Under the pieces are notes generated by a model. It was given only the letters and a program-made list of their open reading frames with translations, ran no database searches and was not told the origin of the DNA. From positions 76,643-116,847 of the forward strand of contig JAMPAW010000002.1 in NCBI GenBank assembly GCA_023666975.1: a DNA stretch of 40,205 bases. Reading direction: 5' to 3'. Shown piece by piece: positions 16,211 to 23,234 of the stretch (positions are counted from its first letter, which is position 1; each line of letters starts with the position of its first letter). The translations under genes and the position numbers were made by a program. Source of the DNA: Clostridium sp. GTDB lineage: Bacteria > Bacillota_A > Clostridia > Lachnospirales > Lachnospiraceae.

Positions 16211-18283
16211 TTATTTTTCCACGGGCTTTTCACATACATATCCGCAGCCTTCATTACTGCACACCAGTTTGTTTCCTTTTTCCAACATAATCCGGTTACA
16301 TTTTGCGCATTTTACGTTCGACGGCTTCTGCCATGACATAAAATTACATTCCGGATTGTCGATACAGCCGTAATATCTCCTGCCCTTCTTTGTCTTCTTC
16401 ATCACGATATCCTTACCGCAATCGGGACAGGAAACACCTATTTTTTCGTAATACGGCATAGTAAAACGGCACTCTGGAAATCCGGGGCAGGCCAAAAACT
16501 TACCGTGGGGACCGTATTTCACCACGAGATTCCGCCCACATTCCTGACAGATTTCCTCTGTCACTTCGTCTTCTATCTTAATGTGCTCTAACTCCTTATT
16601 CGCCGCCTGCACTGCCGCATCCAAATCCGGATAGAAATTTTCTACCACTGTTTTCCACTGAATCGTTCCCTCTTCAATCTTATCTAACAGGGATTCCATA
16701 TTGGCAGTAAACTCCGTATCCACAATAACCGGAAATCCCTTTACCATAATCTGGTTTACCGCTTCACCAAGCTCTGTTACATACAGATTGCGGTTTTCTT
16801 TCACGATATATCTTCTCGCCAGAATCGTGGATATCGTCGGTGCATAAGTGCTCGGTCTGCCAATTCCCAACTCCTCCAACTGCTTCACCAACGAACCTTC
16901 CGTAAAATGAGCCGGCGGCTGGGTAAAATGCTGTTTATCCACGAACTGATTCACCGTCAGCTTTGTCTCCTTATCAATCCCTTTAAACAGATTCTTCCGC
17001 TCATCGTTCTCATCCTCTATCGCATACACTGCCATAAAGCCCTCAAAAATCAGCTTCGTAGATACGGCGCCAAACTCATATCCCTTCGCTTCCAGTTTCA
17101 GAGAAGTACTCTCATACCGGGCTGCCTCCATACAGCTTGCCAAAAAACGATTATAAATCAACTGATAAAGACGAAACTGATCCCTTGACAGCTGTTCTTT
17201 CACCTGTACCGGAGAAAGTGTAATATCCGTTGGACGTATTGCTTCATGGGCATCCTGTATTTTCTTACCGCTGCCGCCCTTGGGATGATTCATTCCGACA
17301 TATTCTTTTCCATATTTATCTGCAATATAATCCACGGCCGCACTGTGTGCTTCTTCAGAAATACGAACAGAATCGGTTCTTAAGTAAGTAATCAGTCCCA
17401 CACTGCCCCGTCCTTTTATATTGACACCCTCATAGAGCTGCTGTGCAATCCGCATCGTCTTACCCGTAGCAAAATTCAGCTTCTTTGATGCCTCCTGCTG
17501 TAAAGTGGATGTGGTAAACGGCAGTGGAGCCTTTTTGGTCCGGGGAGACTGTTTCAATTCCTTAACTGCCAGTCGTGCACCTTTCAAATCCTCCAATATC
17601 CGATTCATGTCCTCCTTCGAGGTAATCTCCGCTTTACCGTTAGGCGTTTTCTGCAGTTTTGCCAAAAAAGACTTCTTTGTCCCCTCGGCAGCAACCTCTG
17701 CCTCTAACGTCCAGTATTCCTCCGGAATAAAACTATTGATTTCTTCCTCCCTGTCACAAATCAGCCGAAGCGCTACAGACTGTACCCTCCCTGCGCTTAA
17801 TCCGCGTTTGATTTTAATCCATAAAAGAGGACTGATCTCATATCCCACCAAACGGTCCAGTGCCCGTCTTGCCTGCTGTGCGTCTACCAGATTCATATTG
17901 ATATCTCTGGCATTTTTCAGGGAATTCTTGACGGCATTCTTCGTAATCTCATTAAAGGCAATCCGTTTATATTTTTTATCTTCTAATTTGAGTGCTTGGG
18001 ATAAATGCCAGGAAATGGCCTCTCCCTCTCGGTCCGGGTCAGTTGCAAGATAAACCTTATCTGCCTTTTTCACTTCCTTGCGGAGTGATGCCAGCAAATC
18101 CCCCTTCCCTCGAATGGTAATATACTTTGGTTCAAAACCATGTTCGACATCAATACCCATCTGAGATTTGGGTAAATCGCGAACATGTCCGTTAGATGCT
18201 ACGACTTCATAGCTGTTTCCCAGAAATTTTTTGATTGTTTTGGCCTTCGCCGGTGACTCCACAATTACAAGGTTCTTTGCCAT
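16211..18283 (-). CDS. topA: DNA topoisomerase I (type IA)
   Basis: TopA relaxes negative supercoils by transient cleavage of one strand. The 690-residue protein begins with the TOPRIM domain: the catalytic Glu is in LVIVESPAKAKTI, and the acidic metal motif is DPDREGEAISWHL. The active-site tyrosine is in GLITYLRTDSVRIS, near residue 300. The C-terminus has three four-cysteine zinc ribbons at about residues 575-690 (starting CQECGRN, CPDCGKD and CAKCNRI). This layout is normal for Firmicutes TopA. GGAGGGG lies 7 nt before the ATG. It sits between dprA and codY. The 97-nt upstream gap holds a 10-bp inverted repeat. Confidence 0.98.
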   Translation of the reverse strand: MAKNLVIVESPAKAKTIKKFLGNSYEVVASNGHVRDLPKSQMGIDVEHGFEPKYITIRGKGDLLASLRKEVKKADKVYLATDPDREGEAISWHLSQALKLEDKKYKRIAFNEITKNAVKNSLKNARDINMNLVDAQQARRALDRLVGYEISPLLWIKIKRGLSAGRVQSVALRLICDREEEINSFIPEEYWTLEAEVAAEGTKKSFLAKLQKTPNGKAEITSKEDMNRILEDLKGARLAVKELKQSPRTKKAPLPFTTSTLQQEASKKLNFATGKTMRIAQQLYEGVNIKGRGSVGLITYLRTDSVRISEEAHSAAVDYIADKYGKEYVGMNHPKGGSGKKIQDAHEAIRPTDITLSPVQVKEQLSRDQFRLYQLIYNRFLASCMEAARYESTSLKLEAKGYEFGAVSTKLIFEGFMAVYAIEDENDERKNLFKGIDKETKLTVNQFVDKQHFTQPPAHFTEGSLVKQLEELGIGRPSTYAPTISTILARRYIVKENRNLYVTELGEAVNQIMVKGFPVIVDTEFTANMESLLDKIEEGTIQWKTVVENFYPDLDAAVQAANKELEHIKIEDEVTEEICQECGRNLVVKYGPHGKFLACPGFPECRFTMPYYEKIGVSCPDCGKDIVMKKTKKGRRYYGCIDNPECNFMSWQKPSNVKCAKCNRIMLEKGNKLVCSNEGCGYVCEKPVEK

Positions 18284-18319
18284 GATTGGCCCCTCCAGTT
18301 ATATTAATTCATATTACAA

Positions 18320-18370
18320 TATGATATACATTATGGTATCTGCTTTAATTCAAATCTGCCGTATATCATA
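18320..18370. repeat. Perfect 10-bp inverted repeat upstream of topA
   Basis: TATGATATAC (18320-18329) is the exact reverse complement of GTATATCATA (18361-18370), with 31 nt between. It lies between the dprA stop and the topA start. There is no T run, so a terminator is unlikely. It could be a supercoil-sensitive or protein-binding site for topA control; this is inference. Confidence 0.45.
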
Positions 18371-18380
18371 AAGTATTCTA

Positions 18381-19490
18381 TCATATCCTGACCGCATAAT
18401 AATTCCTTGCAGTCTCTTCAATAATATTCAAAATCACCAGATGATTCAGTGCCATACACACCTGCTGCGGTGCGATGCCTACCTCTCTAACAATATCATC
18501 CACGTATTTTGCTTCATCAACCCGTAAGCAACTATACACCATTTTTTCATTAGGTGCAAGAGCATTTTTTACAAAATTTTCTTCGGCAACGCATTTAAGC
18601 CGTTTTCCATATGGCTTATCCGTCAGCCGGAGAACCTCCAAAACGTCTTCCACGTCCGTAACCATATGCGCTCCCAGCTTTACCAGATTATTACATCCCA
18701 TGCTTTGCGCATCAGTAATCCGTCCGGGTATTGCCAGAATTTCCTTTCCCTGCTCCAGTCCCTGGTCTACAGTGATGAACGTTCCGCTTTTTTCCCTTGC
18801 CTCCACAACCAAAACGCCATCCGCCAGACCGGCAATCAGTCGGTTTCTCTCCGGAAACAGCCCCGCCGACGGCTGGACGCCAATATTACTTTCCGAGAGT
18901 ATTCCTCCTTTTGCTTCCATTTGCATAAATAACCGGTAATTCTCTCTCGGATATATAAAATCGATGCCGCAGCCCAGCACACCCATCGTATACCCCTCTG
19001 CCTCCAGAGCACCGCTATGTGCCATTCCGTCAATCCCTCTGGCCAGCCCGCTGATTATCGAAACCCCGCACCGGGCCAATTCCCGTCCAAAAAAGCGAGC
19101 CATCTCACTTCCATACCGCGTACATTGCCGTGTTCCGATAATTGCAACCGCCTTTTCTTTCTCCGGCGGAAATTTGCCTTTGACATACAGCCCTAAAGGT
19201 GCATCGGGAATATGGCGCAAACGTTCCGGATATTCATTTGACTCCGGATGAACGAAAGAGATACCTTTTCCCGCCAGTCCCTGATAGTGGCTTACGATTT
19301 GTTTTCTGTCTTTGGAAGCGGCGAAGTTTTCCCGTTGCCGGCTTTGGCGCAGCAGCCGCGCTACCTCCTCCTCATCTGCATAATATATTTTTTCCGGGGA
19401 ACCAAATAAATCCAACAGCTTATGACATGTTATGCGTCCGATTCCCGGAATATTATTCAACCAATACCAATAATAATCCTCTTTGTTCAC
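18381..19490 (-). CDS. dprA: DNA-processing protein DprA (Smf)
   Basis: DprA loads RecA onto incoming single-stranded DNA during natural transformation and is also widespread in non-competent bacteria. The 369-residue protein has an N-terminal helix-hairpin-helix/SAM-like region (WLNNIPGIGRITCHKLLDLF). The Rossmann-type DprA domain includes AIIGTRQCTRYG and SGLARGIDGMAHSGALEA, then FPERNRLIAGLADGVLVVEA. A winged-helix-like C-terminal region covers about 300-369. The start is GTG at 19490. It overlaps the upstream comM-like stop by 4 nt (GTGA), so the two are coupled. topA follows, as in Bacillus. Confidence 0.96.
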   Translation of the reverse strand: MNKEDYYWYWLNNIPGIGRITCHKLLDLFGSPEKIYYADEEEVARLLRQSRQRENFAASKDRKQIVSHYQGLAGKGISFVHPESNEYPERLRHIPDAPLGLYVKGKFPPEKEKAVAIIGTRQCTRYGSEMARFFGRELARCGVSIISGLARGIDGMAHSGALEAEGYTMGVLGCGIDFIYPRENYRLFMQMEAKGGILSESNIGVQPSAGLFPERNRLIAGLADGVLVVEAREKSGTFITVDQGLEQGKEILAIPGRITDAQSMGCNNLVKLGAHMVTDVEDVLEVLRLTDKPYGKRLKCVAEENFVKNALAPNEKMVYSCLRVDEAKYVDDIVREVGIAPQQVCMALNHLVILNIIEETARNYYAVRI

Positions 19491-21022
19491 TGTATGCCCC
19501 CTCCCTGATAAAATTCAGGCATACGGTAAGAAAGTGCCTCCAAAATATGACCACATTTCACATTCTCGGAAGACTCCATATCGGCAATGGTGCGGGCAAC
19601 TTTTAAAAGCTTTGAGGCACCTCTTGCCGAAAGATGATAGCCCTCAAAAATTTCTCTCCTCAACCGCTGCTCTTCTTTTCCCAAGTGGCAAAAGCCCTCT
19701 AAAAGATTAGCGGGAATCTGCGAATTAAATTGAATGCCGTAAGGCGCCAGCCTCTTTAGCTGTATTGCCTGCGCAGAGATAACCCGCTTCTTGATTGTTG
19801 CTGAGTCTTCCTCAGCCTCTACTCCATATAATTCCTCATATTTCATTTTTTTAACCGCAATATTCATATCGATTCTGTCTAACATCGGTTCAGATACTTT
19901 TTTCAGGTAACGGTCAATCTGCGTTTTGGTACAGTGACACCGGTCAGGGTCCGGATAATATCCACACGGGCAGGGATTCATTGCCGCCACCAGCATAAAT
20001 TCACTGGGGAAGGTATAGCTGCCCTGAAGTCTCGATATCGTAATACTGCCGTCCTCCATAGGCTGTCTCATCATCTCAATGATCTTTTGGGGAAATTCCA
20101 AAAATTCATCGAGAAACAATACTCCGTGATGCGCAAGGCTGATTTCTCCCGGTTTGGGTATCTTACCGCCACCAATCAATGCCTGTCCGGTAATGGAATG
20201 GTGCGGCATACGGAATGGCCTTCGCTTGATCAGTCCCTCCTCTGAATCCAGCAGACCGCTGACACTATATATCTTTGTCAATCCAATACTCTCCTGATAA
20301 GAAAGTGCAGGCATAATTGTGGGAATACGTTTGGCGACCATGGATTTGCCGGCTCCGGGCGGTCCTAAATAGAGGATATTGTGCATACCCGAAACTGCGA
20401 TTTCAGTTGCTCTCCTCATCGCACGCTGCCCTTTTATATCGGAAAAATCCATCGAAAACGAATCCGTATCGTGGAATTCCGCTTGACAGACGTTTTCCGG
20501 GACAAGCAAAGCTTTCCCTGTCAGATGTTCTACCACCTGTTTGAGATTCTTCACGCCAAAAATATCAATCCCCGGCACGAAAGAAGCCTCTTTCCTGTTA
20601 TCATAGGGAAGGATAACGGTATTCACGCCTGCCTTTTTCGCATAGTCAACAATGGGGAGAATCCCTCTCACGCCACGCACGTCACCATTTAAAGACAGTT
20701 CGCCAATCATTAGAATATGATCCAAAGACTGTACGGGAATATAGCCATATGCCGATAACAGTGCAATGCTAATCGGTAAATCATAGACTGCTCCCTCTTT
20801 ACGGATATCCGCCGGTGAAAGATTAACGGTAATTCTTTTTGGCGAAATCCGGTAACCGGAATTTTTCAGAGCCGTCCGTACCCGGTCACTCGCCTCACGG
20901 ACTTCAGACGCTAAGAAGCCTACCATATTAAATACCGGCAGCCCCTCGCTTACATCGGCCTCTACCGTGATGAGTCTGCCCTCAACCCCGTGTAAAGTGC
21001 CGCTAAGAATTTTACTATACAT
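19487..21022 (-). CDS. YifB/ComM family Mg chelatase-like AAA+ ATPase
   Basis: The YifB/ComM family are AAA+ ring helicases; ComM of Gram-negative bacteria promotes branch migration in transformation. The start is the ATG at 21022 (MYSKILSGTLHGVEG), 9 nt after GAGGAG; the frame extends to 21073 but with an atypical N-terminus. The product has 511 residues. An N-terminal Lon-type S5 fold domain covers about residues 1-165. Walker A is GPPGAGKSM and Walker B is VLFLDEFLEF. A cysteine cluster in NPCPCGYYPDPDRCHC and a C-terminal helical domain follow. It overlaps dprA by 4 nt, so a shared role in DNA uptake or recombination is plausible. Confidence 0.95.
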   Translation of the reverse strand: MYSKILSGTLHGVEGRLITVEADVSEGLPVFNMVGFLASEVREASDRVRTALKNSGYRISPKRITVNLSPADIRKEGAVYDLPISIALLSAYGYIPVQSLDHILMIGELSLNGDVRGVRGILPIVDYAKKAGVNTVILPYDNRKEASFVPGIDIFGVKNLKQVVEHLTGKALLVPENVCQAEFHDTDSFSMDFSDIKGQRAMRRATEIAVSGMHNILYLGPPGAGKSMVAKRIPTIMPALSYQESIGLTKIYSVSGLLDSEEGLIKRRPFRMPHHSITGQALIGGGKIPKPGEISLAHHGVLFLDEFLEFPQKIIEMMRQPMEDGSITISRLQGSYTFPSEFMLVAAMNPCPCGYYPDPDRCHCTKTQIDRYLKKVSEPMLDRIDMNIAVKKMKYEELYGVEAEEDSATIKKRVISAQAIQLKRLAPYGIQFNSQIPANLLEGFCHLGKEEQRLRREIFEGYHLSARGASKLLKVARTIADMESSENVKCGHILEALSYRMPEFYQGGGIQ

Positions 21023-21063
21023 AAAATGGAACTCCTCTTCCATTTTTAAATACGAACAAATAG

Positions 21064-21092
21064 ATTGTATCAAATCAGATACAAAAAAGCAA
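21064..21092 (-). promoter_or_regulatory. Candidate promoter and dyad operator of comM-dprA
   Basis: On the minus strand TTGCTT (21087-21092), 17 nt and TACAAT (21064-21069) form a moderate promoter. A perfect dyad TGTATC-N6-GATACA (21066-21083) overlaps the -10, the position expected of a repressor site. The promoter also overlaps the end of the nrdR terminator. The operator role is inference. Confidence 0.45.
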
Positions 21093-21118
21093 GCCTTTTC
21101 GCAAAAGCCTGCTTTTTT
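21083..21118 (-). terminator. Intrinsic terminator downstream of nrdR (likely bidirectional in form)
   Basis: The sequence folds into AAAAAAGCA/TGCTTTTTT plus an inner CTTTT/AAAAG stem around a CGC loop, with one bulge and one mismatch. A run of six T follows on either strand. It starts 28 nt after the nrdR stop on the minus strand. No plus-strand gene ends here, so its use is expected for nrdR. Confidence 0.8.
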
Positions 21119-21146
21119 ATCATCGAATCCATTTTACCCTCAACTG

Positions 21147-21596
21147 TTAATTCAGTAATTTTTTCAATTCATCCATAAAGATATTCACATCCTTAAATTC
21201 ACGATAGACAGAGGCAAAGCGCACATATGCAACCTGATCCAACACCTTTAATTCCTCCATGACCAGTTCACCAATGATAGAACTGTCAACCTCTTTTTGC
21301 TCTAAATTAAATATTTTGGTCTCCACCCGGTCAATGCACTTTTCAATATCTTCCACGGAAATCGGACGCTTATGACAGGATTTGATAATCCCCGCCTCCA
21401 CCTTCGACCGGTCATACGTCTCCCGGATTTTATCCTTTTTAATGATAATCAGCGGAATCGTTTCTATTTTTTCATAAGTGGTAAACCGCTTTCCGCAGTC
21501 ATCGCATTCCCTTCTCCTGCGAATGGAACTGTTGTCATCCGCCGGTCTTGAATCAATTACTCTTGTGTTATCCTCACCACAAAATGGACATTTCAT
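21147..21596 (-). CDS. nrdR: Transcriptional repressor NrdR
   Basis: NrdR represses ribonucleotide reductase genes in response to ATP and dATP. The 149-residue protein has an N-terminal zinc ribbon with Cys3, Cys6, Cys31 and Cys34 (MKCPFCGEDNTRVIDSRP ... CDDCGKRFTTYEK). The ATP-cone domain follows at about residues 46-136. The C-terminus VAYVRFASVYREFKDVN is characteristic. Length and motifs are normal. GGAGG lies 9 nt before the ATG. It follows the ylmC-like gene by 72 nt and ends with an intrinsic terminator. No clear NrdR box was found here; targets are probably elsewhere. Confidence 0.97.
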   Translation of the reverse strand: MKCPFCGEDNTRVIDSRPADDNSSIRRRRECDDCGKRFTTYEKIETIPLIIIKKDKIRETYDRSKVEAGIIKSCHKRPISVEDIEKCIDRVETKIFNLEQKEVDSSIIGELVMEELKVLDQVAYVRFASVYREFKDVNIFMDELKKLLN

Positions 21597-21668
21597 CTTA
21601 GTATCCTCCTCTGTATTTCTGTGACTAATTTTGCTTTTCTTTTATCGCATCCCCTGTATCCCGAATCG

Positions 21669-21926
21669 CTATTCGTCTTTCATTATCACGTTATCCAGAC
21701 ACACATCTACCAGTATAATATCTGGTCCGATTCGGACCACATCACAAAACCTTATGTAGTATCGCTCACATCTTCCAAAACAGGAAAAAAAGCGTACCGG
21801 AACCGGTACAATCAACCCACAAATCTGACCGCTGCAGGGATCAAACTCTATGTCGGCTACACAGCCAATCCGCTTGCAATCCTTGCAGTTAATCACTTCC
21901 TTCTGTCTCAAGTCCAAAAACGTCAT
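21669..21926 (-). CDS. YlmC/YmxH family PRC-barrel protein, cysteine-rich
   Basis: This 85-residue protein matches the YlmC/YmxH PRC-barrel family linked to sporulation in Firmicutes. Visible family features are FLDLRQKEVINC at the start, then VADIEFDPCSGQI, and near the end RIGPDIILVDV. It is unusually rich in cysteine, with nine residues (14, 17, 22, 31, 36, 49, 53, 61, 76). This hints at metal binding or disulfide chemistry, though no classic ribbon is evident. No signal peptide is present. It lies upstream of nrdR on the same strand. A TATAAT at 21947-21952 could be its -10, but a good -35 is lacking. Its molecular function is not known. Confidence 0.8.
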   Translation of the reverse strand: MTFLDLRQKEVINCKDCKRIGCVADIEFDPCSGQICGLIVPVPVRFFSCFGRCERYYIRFCDVVRIGPDIILVDVCLDNVIMKDE

Positions 21927-22097
21927 CGCGACACCAAATCAATCTTATTATAACAATATATGCCGTTTTTCGGTTAAAAGACATGAAAAATATACTTTAC
22001 ATAATCTCTTTACCTTTCAATTATACAATATCTAACAAAAAAAAGCTACTAAAAATATGAACATTTTGTAAAAAACTTTCAACTTCAATCCTCTGTG

Positions 22098-22106
22098 TGC
22101 TATAAT
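22098..22106 (+). promoter_or_regulatory. Candidate extended -10 promoter for the plus-strand membrane protein gene
   Basis: TGC-TATAAT gives a perfect extended -10 (TATAAT at 22101-22106). A weak -35 (TTTCAA, 22077-22082) stands 18 nt upstream. Transcription would begin near 22113 and run through the entire palindromic element before the gene. The TGn element favours a real promoter despite the weak -35. Confidence 0.55.
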
Positions 22107-22127
22107 GTCTTCATTTAGATGATTATA

Positions 22128-22339
22128 TTAGGTAATTGCGAAACTCATGTTTTTCAAGATGTCCGTTGTACAATATAGACAAATCAATGCAGGCACGCTT
22201 GCGCTGCTTGTCGCACGTAATGGTACATAAGGTGCCAAAATACGGCACCTAAGTACCAACGGCTCCAAAGCACCTGCTTATGATATTGTCTATATTGCAC
22301 AACTGGATTTTGGAAATTAGGAGTTTCGCAATTATCTAA
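22128..22339. mobile_element. MITE-like palindromic element with terminal inverted repeats and TA flanks
   Basis: The left arm (22128-22182) and the reverse complement of the right arm (22286-22339) match at 18 of 19 outer bases (TTAGRTAATTGCGAAACTC) and 16 of 17 inner bases (TTGTRCAATATAGACAA). The middle of the arms is more diverged. TA dinucleotides flank both ends (22126-22127 and 22340-22341), consistent with a TA target duplication as in IS630/Tc1-mariner elements. There is no transposase frame, so it would be non-autonomous. The element separates a candidate promoter from the gene at 22371, so its RNA would fold into one long hairpin in the leader. No second copy was seen in the window. 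Confidence 0.75.
22221..22258. repeat. Internal hairpin of the MITE-like element
   Basis: TGGTACATAAGGTGCC (22221-22236) pairs with GGCACCTAAGTACCA (22244-22258) with one bulge and one mismatch around a 7-nt loop. It forms the apex of the larger palindrome. There is no following T run. Confidence 0.7.
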
Positions 22340-22370
22340 TAATTATATACTAAGAAGGAGACCACTTTCT

Positions 22371-23234
22371 ATGGCAAAAGCAGACCACACCCAGGAAACG
22401 AAAAGCACAGATGAACATATTTCCACTAAAGACCAAAGCAAACCGGAAATTTCTGACACAAAGGGCAAAGACAGCGCTGGCCAAAAGGAGCAGGATTTAT
22501 ATGTTGAGGATTCTCTGGCACTTGCAGGACTGTCTTTCCGGCAAAAAACAGCTTATAAACATAACCTCTACAAAAAGCGCATTGCCGATATGAATACCAA
22601 AGAAAAGATTAGCTATACCGTCTTCTATTACAAATGGCATTTTGTCTTTTTTGTCTCGCTGTTCATCATTATCGGCTGGGGCATACGAACCGCCTACCGC
22701 ACTACGCTTCCTACAGTACTGAGCGTAGCTATTTTAAATGACCCCTATAATCATACAGCCGCCGACTATATTCCGGACGCATTCCGGCAGTACTATCAGC
22801 TTGACCAAAAGAATTTCTTTAAAGTTTATACCGATTTATTTGTGTCCTCCACGGAAGACAAGGAGGAGTTTGGCCAGACCATGACCGACTACCAGAAAAT
22901 CGGCTATTACAACATGTATGATATGCTGGACGCGATTATCGGCGACGAGGAGGCACTGACACTTTATGCTACTTCTGACGATACTACCGGCATTGACTTA
23001 AGCATGGATGATTCTCTTTACCAGCAGATTAAAGACCGCGTTATCACCATGTCTGACCCTAACGGCATAAAAAATGACGGCAAACCTTATGCTGCCGCCA
23101 TTGATATCAGCGATACCGAATTTGTAAAAAATTGTGGCATTTCCTATGACAAGGTATATCTGATGATTCCCAGCACAAAATACACGAATAACCAGGGAAC
23201 TATCGATTTAATCCGTTTTATTTTCTCCCTGTAA
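22371..23234 (+). CDS. Hypothetical single-pass membrane protein
   Basis: I do not recognise this 287-residue protein. Residues 1-88 are hydrophilic and charged, rich in Lys, Glu, Asp, Ser and Thr, and include QKTAYKHNLYKKRIADMN. One membrane helix spans about residues 89-107 (WHFVFFVSLFIIIGWGIR). The remaining 180 residues, probably outside the membrane, contain IPDAFRQYYQLDQKNFFKVY and end DLIRFIFSL. No enzyme motif is visible. The ATG follows AAGGAG by 10 nt. It is the only plus-strand gene in the window. Its promoter appears to be separated from it by a MITE-like element. Its last 27 nt overlap the convergent deoB gene. Confidence 0.8.
   Translation: MAKADHTQETKSTDEHISTKDQSKPEISDTKGKDSAGQKEQDLYVEDSLALAGLSFRQKTAYKHNLYKKRIADMNTKEKISYTVFYYKWHFVFFVSLFIIIGWGIRTAYRTTLPTVLSVAILNDPYNHTAADYIPDAFRQYYQLDQKNFFKVYTDLFVSSTEDKEEFGQTMTDYQKIGYYNMYDMLDAIIGDEEALTLYATSDDTTGIDLSMDDSLYQQIKDRVITMSDPNGIKNDGKPYAAAIDISDTEFVKNCGISYDKVYLMIPSTKYTNNQGTIDLIRFIFSL

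Larger units (their letters stand above)
21927..22370. other. Divergent intergenic region between the ylmC-like gene and the plus-strand membrane protein gene
   Basis: This 444-nt stretch has no convincing coding frame. It holds a weak candidate -10 for the minus-strand ylmC-like gene (TATAAT, 21947-21952) and the plus-strand extended -10 at 22098-22106. The 212-bp MITE-like element (22128-22339) and an AAGGAG ribosome site about 10 nt before the plus-strand ATG complete it. Confidence 0.8.

Noticed and set aside
17505..18053. Plus-strand frame of 182 codons
   Set aside because: It is the antisense of topA, whose coding frame is certain.
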